Shown here one piece after another: positions 40,242-49,931 of a DNA stretch of 64,000 nt. Position numbers and translations under genes: made by a program. Every line of letters starts with the position of its first letter. Position 1 is the stretch's first letter. Origin of the DNA: Hoylesella loescheii (GTDB lineage Bacteria > Bacteroidota > Bacteroidia > Bacteroidales > Bacteroidaceae); contig JADYUK010000009.1 in NCBI GenBank assembly GCA_021531755.1, positions 57,202-121,201 of the forward strand. The letters run 5' to 3'. The notes beneath the pieces are model-generated. The model made no database searches, was not told the DNA's origin, and saw only the letters and a list, made by a program, of their open reading frames with translations.

Positions 40242-41018
40242 TCACTCCAGATGTGGAGCGATGACAGAATGGAAAAGGCCCTTGAACTGGAGGAAATCGT
40301 CAATCACGACGGAGTGTCTGCAATGCGGGATTATCTTACGCGCCATTCCTCCTGTTGCAACAATGACAGGCTGGGAAGGGAAACGTGAGGAGAGACGGTC
40401 AATGATTCCGTCGACCATTGATGCTGTGCCGTAGAGGATGCCGCTCTGCATACACTCAAGGGTGTTACGGCCGATAATGTCGGATGGTGTCTCGATGTTT
40501 ATCGAAGGCAGCTGCGAGGCCCGTGTGCTCAATGCGGCAAGCGAGGTCTTCACACCCGGGATAATCATTCCGCCGAGGAATACATTGCCAGAGCTGATGA
40601 CACCGACGGTTGTGGCTGTGCCCATATCGAAGACGATGGCCGGAGAGCCATAACAGCAGGCAGCGCCAATAGCGTCGGCAAGACGGTCATGGCCGACAAG
40701 AGATGGCGACTCGATGTCGATGGTAAGAACGGGAAGAGCGTCGGCAACGGAGAAGAAATGGGGCATGATGCCCGTCAGGTCGAAGACGGCCTGCGATATA
40801 TCATCATTGACCTCTGGCACGACAGAAGATATGGTGACAGTGGATACAGAGGCCGCGGACAGCCTGTACTTGGCAAAACCTGATAGAAGCTCTGAACGGA
40901 AGAATGTCGATGTCTCACCCTTCAGAGTCTTGAAGCGCCAAGTAACGGAGATATTACCATCGGAAGAGGCTATGGCCACAACGACAGTCGAATTGCCTAT
41001 ATCTATAAGTAGATGCAT
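40242..41018 (-). CDS. coaX: Type III pantothenate kinase
   Basis: 258 residues. Phosphorylates pantothenate, the first step of CoA synthesis. It has the type III PanK fold: DIGNSTVV at the N-terminus (phosphate loop), GHDRLADAIGA, and DMGTATTVGVI with GGMIIPGVKTSLAAL. Type III enzymes are not inhibited by CoA and depend on a monovalent cation. The gene lies between coaBC and the DUF2520 gene on the minus strand. Confidence 0.93.
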   Translation of the reverse strand: MHLLIDIGNSTVVVAIASSDGNISVTWRFKTLKGETSTFFRSELLSGFAKYRLSAASVSTVTISSVVPEVNDDISQAVFDLTGIMPHFFSVADALPVLTIDIESPSLVGHDRLADAIGAACCYGSPAIVFDMGTATTVGVISSGNVFLGGMIIPGVKTSLAALSTRASQLPSINIETPSDIIGRNTLECMQSGILYGTASMVDGIIDRLSSRFPSQPVIVATGGMARKIIPHCRHSVVIDDFLQFKGLFHSVIAPHLE

Positions 41019-41037
41019 TGATAGGGAGGGATAAACC

Positions 41038-41150
41038 GGAAAGACCGGAGGAGCAGGAAAGACCAGAGGAACCAGAGGAACCGGAGCAACCGGAACTTCC
41101 GGATAATCCGGATAATCCGGGGCTTCCGGGGCTTCCGGGGCTTCCGGGGT
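41038..41150. repeat. CCGG-rich 9-bp repeat between coaBC and coaX
   Basis: Degenerate GAACCGGAG/GACCGGAG units change to GATAATCCG twice and GGGCTTCCG three times in tandem. It is not part of either gene; coaBC stops at 41174. It could fold through CCGG self-complementarity. Confidence 0.7.
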
Positions 41151-41173
41151 AGGCCGGTAGGCCTGTGGAGGAT

Positions 41174-42364
41174 TTAGGACATGGCCATTATATACGAGAG
41201 TATGCGTGAGGCTGTCTCGTCCTTGGAGCAGAGAGGGAGCTCAACGATATCTGACGGTGTGATGAGCGTGACACGGTTTGTATCGACACCGAAGCCCGTC
41301 TCGCCTAATGCTATGGAGTTGGCACAAATAAGGTCAGCATGCTTGCGCATGAGCTTGTCACGAGAGTTGTCCAGGAGATTCTCCGTCTCCATTGAGAAGC
41401 CGACAAGCAGCTGTCCCTCACGCTTGTTGTCACCAAGGTGGCCCAAGATATCCTTTGTACGGCAGAGTGGGACAGACATGTCACCATCCTTCTTCTTAAC
41501 CTTCTGCTGAGAGTAAGCCGCCGGGGTATAATCTGCTACGGCGCTGCACATGATGATGATATCATTGTCTGGAGCCCTGTTCACGACTGCATCGAACATA
41601 TCGGCAGCGCTGACGACAGGGACAAAGTCAAGACCTATGGGCGGAGTAAGACTGACCGGCCCCGAGACAAGTGTGACAGCGGCCCCACGCAAGGCAGCCA
41701 TGCGTGCTATGGCATAGCCCATCTTGCCAGACGAATGGTTAGTGATGAAACGCACAGGATCGATGGCTTCTCTTGTCGGACCTGCTGTGACAAGGACCCT
41801 CCTGCCACACATGTCCTTCTCACAAGCCACAGCGAGCATGATATGCTGGAGCAAGACATCCTCTGATGGCATCTTCCCGCTTCCTATGTCTCCGCAAGCG
41901 AGGCGGCCGGCAACAGGCTGCACGATGGTATAGCCGTAATGAGCCAGCTTGGCAATATTGTCCTGAAGGATGGGATTCTCCCACATGCCAGTGTTCATGG
42001 CTGGCGATATGATAACCGGCGCCTTTGTCGCGAGAAGTGTTGTCGTCAGCATATCGTCACATATCCCAGCCGCCAGCTTCCCTATGACATTTGCCGAGGC
42101 AGGGGCGACGAGGACAACATCGGCGAGTTTGGCCAGCGAGACATGCTTCACGCTGAAGTCAAAGTTGCGGTCGAATGTGTCGACGATGCACTTATGGCCT
42201 GTCAGTGTCTCGAATGTCATCGGCGTGATGAAGTGGCATGCGTTGTGTGTCATGATGACATGCACGTCGGCATGGAGCTTGACAAGCATGGAGGCGAGAT
42301 TGGCAATCTTATAGGCCGCAATGCTGCCTGTGACGCCGAGAAGGATAGTCTTTCCTGATAACAT
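41174..42364 (-). CDS. coaBC: Bifunctional phosphopantothenoylcysteine decarboxylase/phosphopantothenate-cysteine ligase
   Basis: 396 residues. The N-terminal CoaC flavoprotein domain has GVTGSIAAYK, the catalytic His in NACHFITPMTFE, and the substrate motif PAMNTGMWENP. The C-terminal CoaB domain has VTAGPTREAIDPVRFITNHS and SGKMGYAIA. It converts 4'-phosphopantothenate plus Cys to 4'-phosphopantetheine via CTP-activated ligation and FMN-dependent decarboxylation. It sits between panD and coaX in the CoA cluster. Confidence 0.95.
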   Translation of the reverse strand: MLSGKTILLGVTGSIAAYKIANLASMLVKLHADVHVIMTHNACHFITPMTFETLTGHKCIVDTFDRNFDFSVKHVSLAKLADVVLVAPASANVIGKLAAGICDDMLTTTLLATKAPVIISPAMNTGMWENPILQDNIAKLAHYGYTIVQPVAGRLACGDIGSGKMPSEDVLLQHIMLAVACEKDMCGRRVLVTAGPTREAIDPVRFITNHSSGKMGYAIARMAALRGAAVTLVSGPVSLTPPIGLDFVPVVSAADMFDAVVNRAPDNDIIIMCSAVADYTPAAYSQQKVKKKDGDMSVPLCRTKDILGHLGDNKREGQLLVGFSMETENLLDNSRDKLMRKHADLICANSIALGETGFGVDTNRVTLITPSDIVELPLCSKDETASRILSYIMAMS

Positions 42365-42417
42365 ATAATATATATGTGGGTTCTGGTAGAGGGGGATAGT
42401 GGGGATGTGGAGCAGGC

Positions 42418-42807
42418 TTACTGGTCAGTGAGCAGTCCGTGCTTCTCATAGTTGGCCTTGCGCACGATAGCATTGTTGTCGTCGACAAAGAGGACCACAG
42501 GCTTGTGTGTGGCAGCCTCCTCGGGCGTCATGTTGGCATAGGCCATGATGATGACCTTGTCGCCAACGCTGACACACTTGGCTGCAGCGCCATTGAGGCA
42601 TATGATGCCTGAGCCTTCCTCGCCCGCGATGGTGTATGTCTCAAAACGGTTCCCGTTGTTTATATCGACTATCTGGACCTTCTCATACTCAAGGATACCA
42701 GACTCACGCAGGAGACGGGTGTCAATGGTGACGCTGCCAACATAATCGAGGTCGGCCTGTGTGACAACAGCACGGTGAATCTTCGCTTTCAGCAATGTTA
42801 TATCCAT
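42418..42807 (-). CDS. panD: Aspartate 1-decarboxylase
   Basis: 129 residues, a standard length. A pyruvoyl enzyme that makes beta-alanine for pantothenate. The self-cleavage site Gly24-Ser25 is seen in [10 protein letters not shown], and the C-terminal barrel includes [20 protein letters not shown]. The gene is 5 bases downstream of panC, so the two are co-translated. Confidence 0.95.
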   Translation of the reverse strand: MDITLLKAKIHRAVVTQADLDYVGSVTIDTRLLRESGILEYEKVQIVDINNGNRFETYTIAGEEGSGIICLNGAAAKCVSVGDKVIIMAYANMTPEEAATHKPVVLFVDDNNAIVRKANYEKHGLLTDQ

Positions 42808-42812
42808 AATAC

Positions 42813-43658
42813 CTATGCATTTACGATGAAGTTGTCAATAAGGCGTGTCTTGCCTATATAAACAGCGATAGCGACGAGAGTCTCCCCGCTTATTGTCTCA
42901 ACACGCTGGATATTCTCAAAGTCTACGACCTCAACATAATCAATGCGTGCGAGGGGCTCTGTCTGTAGAGACTCTGTGATGATGCTGACGACCTTCGACG
43001 CGTCGCGCTCCCCCTCATCGACAGCCTTCTTGCCCAATGCGAGACTCTTGGAGAGAATCAGCGCAGCCTTGCGCTCGGCAGGCGAGAGATATGTGTTACG
43101 GCTCGACTTGGCGAGTCCGTCAGCCTCACGCACTATGGGGCAGGGAACAATCTCAAGTCCGAAGTTAAGGTCGCGCACGAAACGGCGTATAGTGGCAAGC
43201 TGCTGGGCATCCTTCTGTCCGAAATATGCACGGTCTGGGGTGACAATATTGAACAGTTTGCCGACAACGGTGCATACTCCACGGAAATGTACTGGGCGTA
43301 CAGCACCACAGAGGAGCTCTGTCGTCTCTGTCGTGTCTATGAACGATGTGAAATGTGACGGATACATCTCTGCAGGCTCAGGATTGAAGATAAGGTCACC
43401 GCCGACAGCCTCGACAGCCTCCATATCGCGCTTCAAATCACGCGGATAAGCCTCAAGGTCCTCATTGGGACCAAACTGTATAGGATTGACGAAGACGGAG
43501 ACAACCGTGCGGTCGTTCTCTGAGACAGACTTGGAGATAAGGCTCTGATGGCCTTCGTGGAGATAGCCCATAGTAGGGACAAGACCGACGGTCAATCCGT
43601 CGCGCCGCCATGATGAGACAATCTCGCGCACTTCTTTTATGGTTTTAACTACTTTCAT
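42813..43658 (-). CDS. panC: Pantothenate synthetase
   Basis: 281 residues. Joins pantoate and beta-alanine using [18 protein letters not shown] carries the HxGH motif, [20 protein letters not shown] and SSRNTYLSP follow, and the order fits the nucleotidyltransferase fold. Second gene of the pan cluster, 135 bases after panB. Confidence 0.95.
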   Translation of the reverse strand: MKVVKTIKEVREIVSSWRRDGLTVGLVPTMGYLHEGHQSLISKSVSENDRTVVSVFVNPIQFGPNEDLEAYPRDLKRDMEAVEAVGGDLIFNPEPAEMYPSHFTSFIDTTETTELLCGAVRPVHFRGVCTVVGKLFNIVTPDRAYFGQKDAQQLATIRRFVRDLNFGLEIVPCPIVREADGLAKSSRNTYLSPAERKAALILSKSLALGKKAVDEGERDASKVVSIITESLQTEPLARIDYVEVVDFENIQRVETISGETLVAIAVYIGKTRLIDNFIVNA

Positions 43659-43793
43659 CTTTTGAGTTTGTTATATCTTATTCTCCTTTATCATAAAGAA
43701 TGGGAGGACAAGTCATATATGGTTACATTCATAAAGGTGGGGGCTATTATATACCTACCGGGAGAAAAGAGGCGAAAGGCTCTCACCGACTGA

Positions 43794-44618
43794 CTAATAA
43801 AGCCGCCCAAGGATATCATCGCTTATGGTGAACGTGTTGCCGACAGCAGGGAAAAGACGCTGCTCACACTCTTCCTTATACTGTCTGAAAGCATCAAGCA
43901 TGACGGTGTGCAGATCAGCATAGCGCTTGACAAACTTAGGCTTGAAACCGTCAGTATAGCCGAGCATATCCTGATAGACGAGGACCTGCCCGTCGCAGTA
44001 TTTCCCCGCACCGATGCCTATAGTGAGAGCCGGCACGCGCTCAGTTATGATTTTGGCGACAGCCTCCGGCACACACTCAAGGGTAATGGCGAAGGCTCCG
44101 GCCTCTGACACGGCGACAGCGTCGTCAATAAGCTTCTGTGCCGCCTCAAGCGACTTGCCCTGTACCTTATATCCCCCGAGGACATTGAACGACTGAGGCG
44201 TGAGCCCAATATGAGCCACAACAGGTATTCCAGCCTGCACGATGGCTTTGATGCGGTCGGCATACTCTGCCCCACCCTCCATCTTGACAGCCTGGCAGTT
44301 GGTCTCCTTCATTATGCGCCCAGCGTTTGTGAGGGCATCGTAAACAGATGTCTGGTATGACATGAATGGCATGTCGATGACGACAAAAGCATCCTTTGCT
44401 CCTCTGCAAACGGCTTTGCCATGGTGTATCATGTCGTCGACAGTGACAGCGAGGGTATTCTCATACCCAAGTATAACGTTGCCGAGCGAGTCGCCAACGA
44501 GAATCATATCAATGCCTGCCTCGTCAATGACGGATGCCGTATGATAGTCATAGGCAGTCAGCATGCTGATAGGAAGCACGCCCTTGCGGTCAAGCAATTC
44601 AGAAATAGACTTCTTCAT
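43794..44618 (-). CDS. panB: 3-methyl-2-oxobutanoate hydroxymethyltransferase
   Basis: 274 residues. Makes ketopantoate from alpha-ketoisovalerate with methylene-THF. TIM barrel signatures are present: MLTAYDYHTA, LVGDSLGNVILGY, and DDMIHHGKAV; KMEGGAEY and AHIGLTPQ line the site. First gene of the pantothenate cluster. Confidence 0.95.
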   Translation of the reverse strand: MKKSISELLDRKGVLPISMLTAYDYHTASVIDEAGIDMILVGDSLGNVILGYENTLAVTVDDMIHHGKAVCRGAKDAFVVIDMPFMSYQTSVYDALTNAGRIMKETNCQAVKMEGGAEYADRIKAIVQAGIPVVAHIGLTPQSFNVLGGYKVQGKSLEAAQKLIDDAVAVSEAGAFAITLECVPEAVAKIITERVPALTIGIGAGKYCDGQVLVYQDMLGYTDGFKPKFVKRYADLHTVMLDAFRQYKEECEQRLFPAVGNTFTISDDILGRLY

Positions 44619-45257
44619 CGATTCTGAAAAACAAAAATATGGTTGAAATAACTTGCGCTACGGATTTACGGTGCAGCGCCGGCTAATTTCTTGTGAAACT
44701 GTTGATAAATAAGAAAAATGATGGTGATGGAAACGTCCATACCTTGATTTATCAGCGTAATCATGCGAAATCTCAGCCCACAGCCTTCGGCTAAAGTGTA
44801 CGGAGAGCGTGATCACACCTAGGCCACGACACGCAGTCAGTGAGCCAGATGTTTTTAAAAGTATGCTCTTTTTACGCGTGCAAAGTTACATCTAAAAAAG
44901 ATGTAAGAAGATAACAGTATTAAAAAAAATATCCATTAGTAACAAACATTAACATTTATGTAACATATTTGAAATAAATATGTAGTATTTTTGCAAAAGT
45001 TTTGAAACATGTCGTCAGGAAGTATAATATATAGGAAAAAGGTGAAGACGGACAGCGGTGTCAGCCTATAAGGCGATATCACTGAAGAACAATACAGTGA
45101 CACCCATGGCTAAAGACAAGGAATGACATCGGTTTACACCTATTTATATATTATATACTGGTGGGAAGAAGACAACCCGCCACATTATGGAGCCATATGA
45201 GAAGAAGACATGGCTCAAGAGCAAGACACAAATACCAAAACCGCATAATTCACACAG
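44619..45257. other. 639-bp divergent spacer between panB and the Na/Pi transporter
   Basis: No gene is seen. TATTTTTG at 44986-44993 is a candidate -7 box for the transporter. The ~265-base leader that follows contains an inverted repeat GGTGTCA (45057) / TGACACC (45098) with inner CACTG/CAGTG. Confidence 0.5.
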
Positions 45258-46934
45258 ATGGAAACATTACTAAATCTGCTCTCGCTGATAGGCTCGCTGG
45301 GCTTGTTCCTCTTCGGAATGAAGACGATGAGTGAGGGTCTTGAGAAATTCGCAGGTGACAGGCTACGCTCCGTGCTTGCAGCCATGACAAAGAACAGAGT
45401 CATGGGCGTGTTGACAGGTATCCTCGTGACAGCGCTGATACAATCGTCGAGTGCCACAACAGTCATGGTTGTAAGCTTTGTCAATGCAGGGCTGATGACA
45501 CTGGCACAGTCAATCGGAGTAATCATGGGTGCGAATGTCGGCACCACAGTGACAGCATGGATAATATCTCTGATAGGATTCAAGGTGAATATCGCCGCCA
45601 TGTCGCTCCCGCTCGTCGCAATAGGCATACCTCTCTATTTCAGTGGAAACGAGAAACGGAAGAGTATCGGTGAGTTCGTTTTTGGCTTCGCGTTCCTCTT
45701 CATGGGTCTCTCCTACCTTCAAAGCTCGGCAAACGACCTCAACATAGGAGGCATGGTGGCACAGATGCTGGCAGGGCTGGCAGACGGTGGATTCCTGACT
45801 GTTATACTCTTTGTCATGGTGGGAGCCCTGGTGACAATGCTCGTGCAGGCATCGGCAGCGACAATGGCCATAACGCTTATGCTCTTTGACATGCATATCC
45901 CAGGATTCAGCCTTGAGCTGGCAGCAGCCTTGGCTATGGGACAGAATATAGGAACAACCATCACAGCCGTGATGGCATCACTGACAGCCGGAACACAGGC
46001 AAGACGAGCCGCCCTGGCACATATGTTCTTCAATGTTTTCGGTGTTGTAGTAGTGCTGATAATGTTCTACCCTTTCTGCGACGCTGTGAGATGGGCAGTG
46101 GCTACAGTAGCAGGCGAAAGCAACCAGCTCGTGCAGCTCTCTGCATTCCACTCGGCATTCAACATATTCAACACATTGCTGCTCATAGGATTCGTGAAGC
46201 AGATAGAGCGATTCGTATGCTGGGCTCTGCCAGAGAAGGAGGAGGACCAGAAGGAGGTCGGCCTCAGGTATATCTCTGGCGGTCTGCTGTCGACAGCAGA
46301 GTTGTCGATATGGCAGGCACGTAACGAGATTGGAGTCATGGCAGAGCGATGCCACATGATGCTCGGAATGGTCAAATCGGCTATGAGCATGGAGAAAGAC
46401 GAAGCATTCGAGAAAGAATACAAGAGAGTGGAGCACTACGAGCAGATAACCGACAACATGGAGGTTGAGATAGCAGAGTATCTCAGGAAAGTGAGCGAGG
46501 GAAGACTGTCTGCCTACTCAAAGAACCATATAACGAGAATGCTGAGGGAAGTGGATGAGCTGGAGAGTATCGGAGACTCTATGTTCCATCTAGCACGCAC
46601 AATACGCCGCAAGAGGAAATACGAGAAGTCTGAGTTCACAGAATCACAGGCGACATCGCTCAACCAGATGATGCAGCTGACAGATATGGCTCTCAGCGAG
46701 ATGTACAGCATACTTACCGGCCCTGAGCATATAAGGATTGACCTCTCGAAGAGCTATCTCATTGAGGAGAAGATAAACACACTGAGGTCAGAATGCCGGA
46801 AGGCAAACCTCACAGCTGTGAACTCGGGCCAATACAGCTATCATCTCGGCACATTCTTCAATGACTTCATCGCTGAATGTGAGAAGGTGGGCGACTATGT
46901 TGTGAATGTCGTACAGGCTGAAGCCGGAGAATGA
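45258..46934 (+). CDS. Na+/phosphate cotransporter with PhoU-like domain
   Basis: 558 residues. Two inverted transmembrane repeats are marked by QSSSATTVMVVSFVNAGLM and VQASAATMAITLMLFD, the NptA/SLC34 signature. The C-terminal ~200 residues are a helical PhoU-like cytoplasmic domain (EKEYKRVEHYEQITDNMEVE). It imports phosphate with sodium. It is monocistronic and ends in a hairpin facing the convergent pyruvate kinase gene. Confidence 0.92.
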   Translation: METLLNLLSLIGSLGLFLFGMKTMSEGLEKFAGDRLRSVLAAMTKNRVMGVLTGILVTALIQSSSATTVMVVSFVNAGLMTLAQSIGVIMGANVGTTVTAWIISLIGFKVNIAAMSLPLVAIGIPLYFSGNEKRKSIGEFVFGFAFLFMGLSYLQSSANDLNIGGMVAQMLAGLADGGFLTVILFVMVGALVTMLVQASAATMAITLMLFDMHIPGFSLELAAALAMGQNIGTTITAVMASLTAGTQARRAALAHMFFNVFGVVVVLIMFYPFCDAVRWAVATVAGESNQLVQLSAFHSAFNIFNTLLLIGFVKQIERFVCWALPEKEEDQKEVGLRYISGGLLSTAELSIWQARNEIGVMAERCHMMLGMVKSAMSMEKDEAFEKEYKRVEHYEQITDNMEVEIAEYLRKVSEGRLSAYSKNHITRMLREVDELESIGDSMFHLARTIRRKRKYEKSEFTESQATSLNQMMQLTDMALSEMYSILTGPEHIRIDLSKSYLIEEKINTLRSECRKANLTAVNSGQYSYHLGTFFNDFIAECEKVGDYVVNVVQAEAGE

Positions 46935-47013
46935 CACACAATACGTCTCAATGCTATGAGGCAAAAAAAAGACAGGGCAAATATTTGAAATTAATACATA
47001 TTTGAAATAATTC

Positions 47014-47059
47014 ACCAAGAAGGCCAGAAGCGTTTTATTCCGCTTCTGGCCTTCTTGGT
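47014..47059. terminator. Bidirectional hairpin between convergent genes
   Basis: A perfect 19-bp stem (ACCAAGAAGGCCAGAAGCG and complement) with loop TTTTATTC, between nptA-like (+) and pyk (-). Confidence 0.75.
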
Positions 47060-47175
47060 TGATGATGTTATGAAAAACACTGCGTGTTGATAGCTATCTA
47101 TATTATGCGAGCCAGAATCGGCCCACGGAATGCAAATCAGGAAATGAAACACCCGTGCGCCGCTAAAGATATTTA

Positions 47176-48615
47176 CTAAAGGGACTTGGGAGGTGTGAAA
47201 GAGTTGCCAGACAGGATATCCTTTACGCGTATAATCTGGAGTATGGACGAGTAACCACCCTCAGCGAATGACCCGCTGAGATATACGACACGGTCGTCCA
47301 TCTGGAGCTCGCCAACAACGAGAAGACTCTTTATGGCCTCAACGAACTGGAGCTTCGGATTGTAATCCTCAGGAACAGAAACTGCCGATATGCCATAGCT
47401 TAGCGAGAGCTCACGGTGCACATGGGCATCATAGCAAACAGCTATGACAGGTATTGAGCCACGGTAGCTTGAGAGCTTACGCGCTGTACCTCCTGTCTTA
47501 CAGTCGGTGACGATGGCACGCACACCGAGCTTCTCAATAGCATCAATAGCACAGTTGGAGAGATAATCAGCCGTATCAATCATCTCCTGCATATTCACCT
47601 TGCCTACAGGCGAGTTATGGATGTCATGCTCGACACGCTTCGCTATCGAGGCCATGGTTGATACAGCCTCAAGCGGATACTTGCCGCTCGCAGTCTCTCC
47701 AGACAACATGACGGCATCAGTACGTGTATAGATGGCTGTGGCGATGTCTGATACCTCGGCACGTGTAGGACGTGGATTCTCAATCATGGTATGGAGCATC
47801 TGTGTGGCCACGATGACAGGCTTCTTGGCACGTATGCACTTACGCGTTATCTGACGCTGTATGGATGGTATTTGCTCAAGGGGCACCTCAATACCAAGGT
47901 CGCCACGGGCAATCATGATGCCGTAGCTCGATTCGATAATATCGTCGATATTGTCCACACCCTCCTGATTCTCAATCTTTGAGATAATCTTGATATGCGA
48001 GCCATGCTCATCAAGAATGTCCTGTACAGCCTTGACATCAGCCGCGCTGCGCACGAAGCTGTGTGCGATGAAGTCAATGTCCTCCTCTATGGCAAGAAGT
48101 ATGTTGCGGCGGTCCTTGTCAGTCAGTGCAGGCAGGTCGATATGCTCTCCCGGCACATTGACACTCTTGTTGGCACCAAGGCGCCCGTCGTTCATAACCT
48201 CAACATTGATATTGTCACCATCAATGCTGACGACACGCATATCGAGCGCGCCATCATCGAAGAGGATATCGTCGCCACACTTTACATCCTCAGCGATGCT
48301 GGGGTATGAGACGCATATACGGTCGTGGGTTGTAGGCTCGTCAGGTCTGCCGACAATAGTCAGATGCTCACCAGTAACATAATCTATAGGTGCATCAACC
48401 TTTGTAGAGCGTACCTCCGGACCTTTAGTGTCAATGAGTATTCCGAGGTCAGCTGATACTGCACGTGTGTTTCTTATTATCTCCCGTAATCCATCAGGTG
48501 TAGCATGAGCAGTATTCATACGTATCACGTTAACACCAGCCTCATACAAAGACCGTATGAACTCCACCGAGCACCGACGGTCACTTACAGAGGCAACAAT
48601 CTTTGTCTGCTTCAT
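47176..48615 (-). CDS. pyk: Pyruvate kinase
   Basis: 479 residues from the ATG at 48615 (MKQTKIVASVSDRR); an upstream TTG would extend into the HU promoter and is rejected. Last step of glycolysis: PEP + ADP to pyruvate + ATP. Active-site segments are present: VIRMNTAHA, IDTKGPEVRS, IISKIENQEGVDN, and the family signature MIARGDLGIEVPLEQIP. The C-terminal domain is present. Divergent from the HU gene. Confidence 0.95.
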   Translation of the reverse strand: MKQTKIVASVSDRRCSVEFIRSLYEAGVNVIRMNTAHATPDGLREIIRNTRAVSADLGILIDTKGPEVRSTKVDAPIDYVTGEHLTIVGRPDEPTTHDRICVSYPSIAEDVKCGDDILFDDGALDMRVVSIDGDNINVEVMNDGRLGANKSVNVPGEHIDLPALTDKDRRNILLAIEEDIDFIAHSFVRSAADVKAVQDILDEHGSHIKIISKIENQEGVDNIDDIIESSYGIMIARGDLGIEVPLEQIPSIQRQITRKCIRAKKPVIVATQMLHTMIENPRPTRAEVSDIATAIYTRTDAVMLSGETASGKYPLEAVSTMASIAKRVEHDIHNSPVGKVNMQEMIDTADYLSNCAIDAIEKLGVRAIVTDCKTGGTARKLSSYRGSIPVIAVCYDAHVHRELSLSYGISAVSVPEDYNPKLQFVEAIKSLLVVGELQMDDRVVYLSGSFAEGGYSSILQIIRVKDILSGNSFTPPKSL

Positions 48616-48762
48616 ATAATTTATAGTATAAATGTATATATTCAATATATAATTATGATGCAAAAATAATAAAAAAAAGCGAGATAAGCAATAAAAGTCA
48701 ATAAAAATCAGAGATATAGAAAAAAAACATGAATAAAATTTCGTTATCTTGCAAAAAACTCG

Positions 48763-48770
48763 TACCTTTG
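48763..48770 (+). promoter_or_regulatory. -7 box of the HU gene
   Basis: TACCTTTG, 36 bases before the HU start codon; matches TAnnTTTG. Confidence 0.6.
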
Positions 48771-48806
48771 CAATCCGAAATAAAAATAGAAAATTAACAT
48801 ACACAA

Positions 48807-49106
48807 ATGACAAAAGCTGATATAATTAACGAGATTGTAGAGAAGACAGGTATAGCACGCCGTGACGTCTCTGTCACCGTAGAGGCTCTCATGACTGTCA
48901 TAAAGGAGAACATGGTTAACAACCGCGAGAACATTTATCTTCGCGGATTCGGCAGCTTCAACGTTAAACAGCGCGCACAGAAAACAGCACGTAACATATC
49001 AAAGAACGTGACAATCACAATACCAGCGCACGACATCCCAGCATTCAAACCTGCAAAGAGCTTCCTCCAGATGATGAAGGGCGAAGAGGTGACAGCTGAA
49101 GATTAA
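48807..49106 (+). CDS. HU-family nucleoid protein
   Basis: 99 residues. MTKADIINEIVEKTGIARRD and the DNA-binding arm GFGSFNVKQRAQKTARNIS with PAFKPAKSF are the HU/IHF pattern. It bends DNA nonspecifically. It is followed after 63 bases by a small basic ribosome-type protein. Confidence 0.95.
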   Translation: MTKADIINEIVEKTGIARRDVSVTVEALMTVIKENMVNNRENIYLRGFGSFNVKQRAQKTARNISKNVTITIPAHDIPAFKPAKSFLQMMKGEEVTAED

Positions 49107-49169
49107 TAGCCGGAAAGAAAGAGGAATAAAGAAAAAAAGAAATATTAACCTTTAAACAAAAAAGTATTA

Positions 49170-49259
49170 TGCCAAACGGTAAGAAGAAGAAGGGCCACAA
49201 GATGGCTACCCATAAGCGTAAGAAGAGACTCCGCAAGAACAGACATAAGAGCAAGTAAG
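49170..49259 (+). CDS. Small basic protein (AURKAIP1/COX24 domain type)
   Basis: 29 residues: MPNGKKKKGHKMATHKRKKR, then LRKNRHKSK. Over half the residues are Lys/Arg. Bacteroidota carry a conserved tiny protein of this kind, annotated as AURKAIP1/COX24-domain, thought to be a small ribosomal-subunit component. It is too short for routine gene finders but has a clear ATG and stop, and follows the HU gene. Confidence 0.8.
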
Positions 49260-49931
49260 ACCTTTGAGGCAAGGCTCTTGCTCGTCAGTCTCATTACGAC
49301 TGGGGGGTATGTCAACAAGCTCGATATTGTCACAAACAGCAATGATGAAGGACATAGCGGCTTGGCGACATACCCTTTGTTATTAAAGGTGGGTGACGCA
49401 TACGGACATCACTGATGTATGCGCAACCATATAACAAGAAGAATGTTGCAGGAATCACCCTCCAACAAAAAAGGGCGGGCACAGTAACTTCATTTGGAAT
49501 CCGAATGAATTGACCACGACACTGCAGCATAAAGGCGAAAGGGGAAGGACATACGGATAACAGACCAAAGATGACTGTTATCATAACGAGCACTCTGAGA
49601 GGGAGGGGAACAGCAAAGAAGAATCTCCCTGGGAGACGAATCATCACAGGTGGGGCATGAGATGGCAGAGACCGCACAAAGCCATCGTCGAAGCATCATA
49701 TATATACAAAGGCAGTGCATAATGGCGCGCGGACAGGCATGCGAAAATTCAGAACACACAAGGCTGGAACTGCACAAACCATGACAGACGCATATAACAC
49801 CCGTCGAGGAAAAAATAATGGGACAGACATTAAGTAAAGCCTATTGACAGAACCCCACCTATAATGATGCTAAACGAACAGACAAGTGAAGGAGAAGACG
49901 AACACATAACAATCAAGGTAAAAAGAAATAC
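49260..49931 (+). other. 672-bp non-coding leader upstream of RNase G
   Basis: No protein gene is convincing. It contains several inverted repeats: GGGTATGTC (49306) with GACATACCC (49368), CGCATAC (near 49397) with GTATGCG (near 49415), and a perfect GATAACAG/CTGTTATC at 49556-49582. It may be a structured 5' UTR. Confidence 0.5.
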
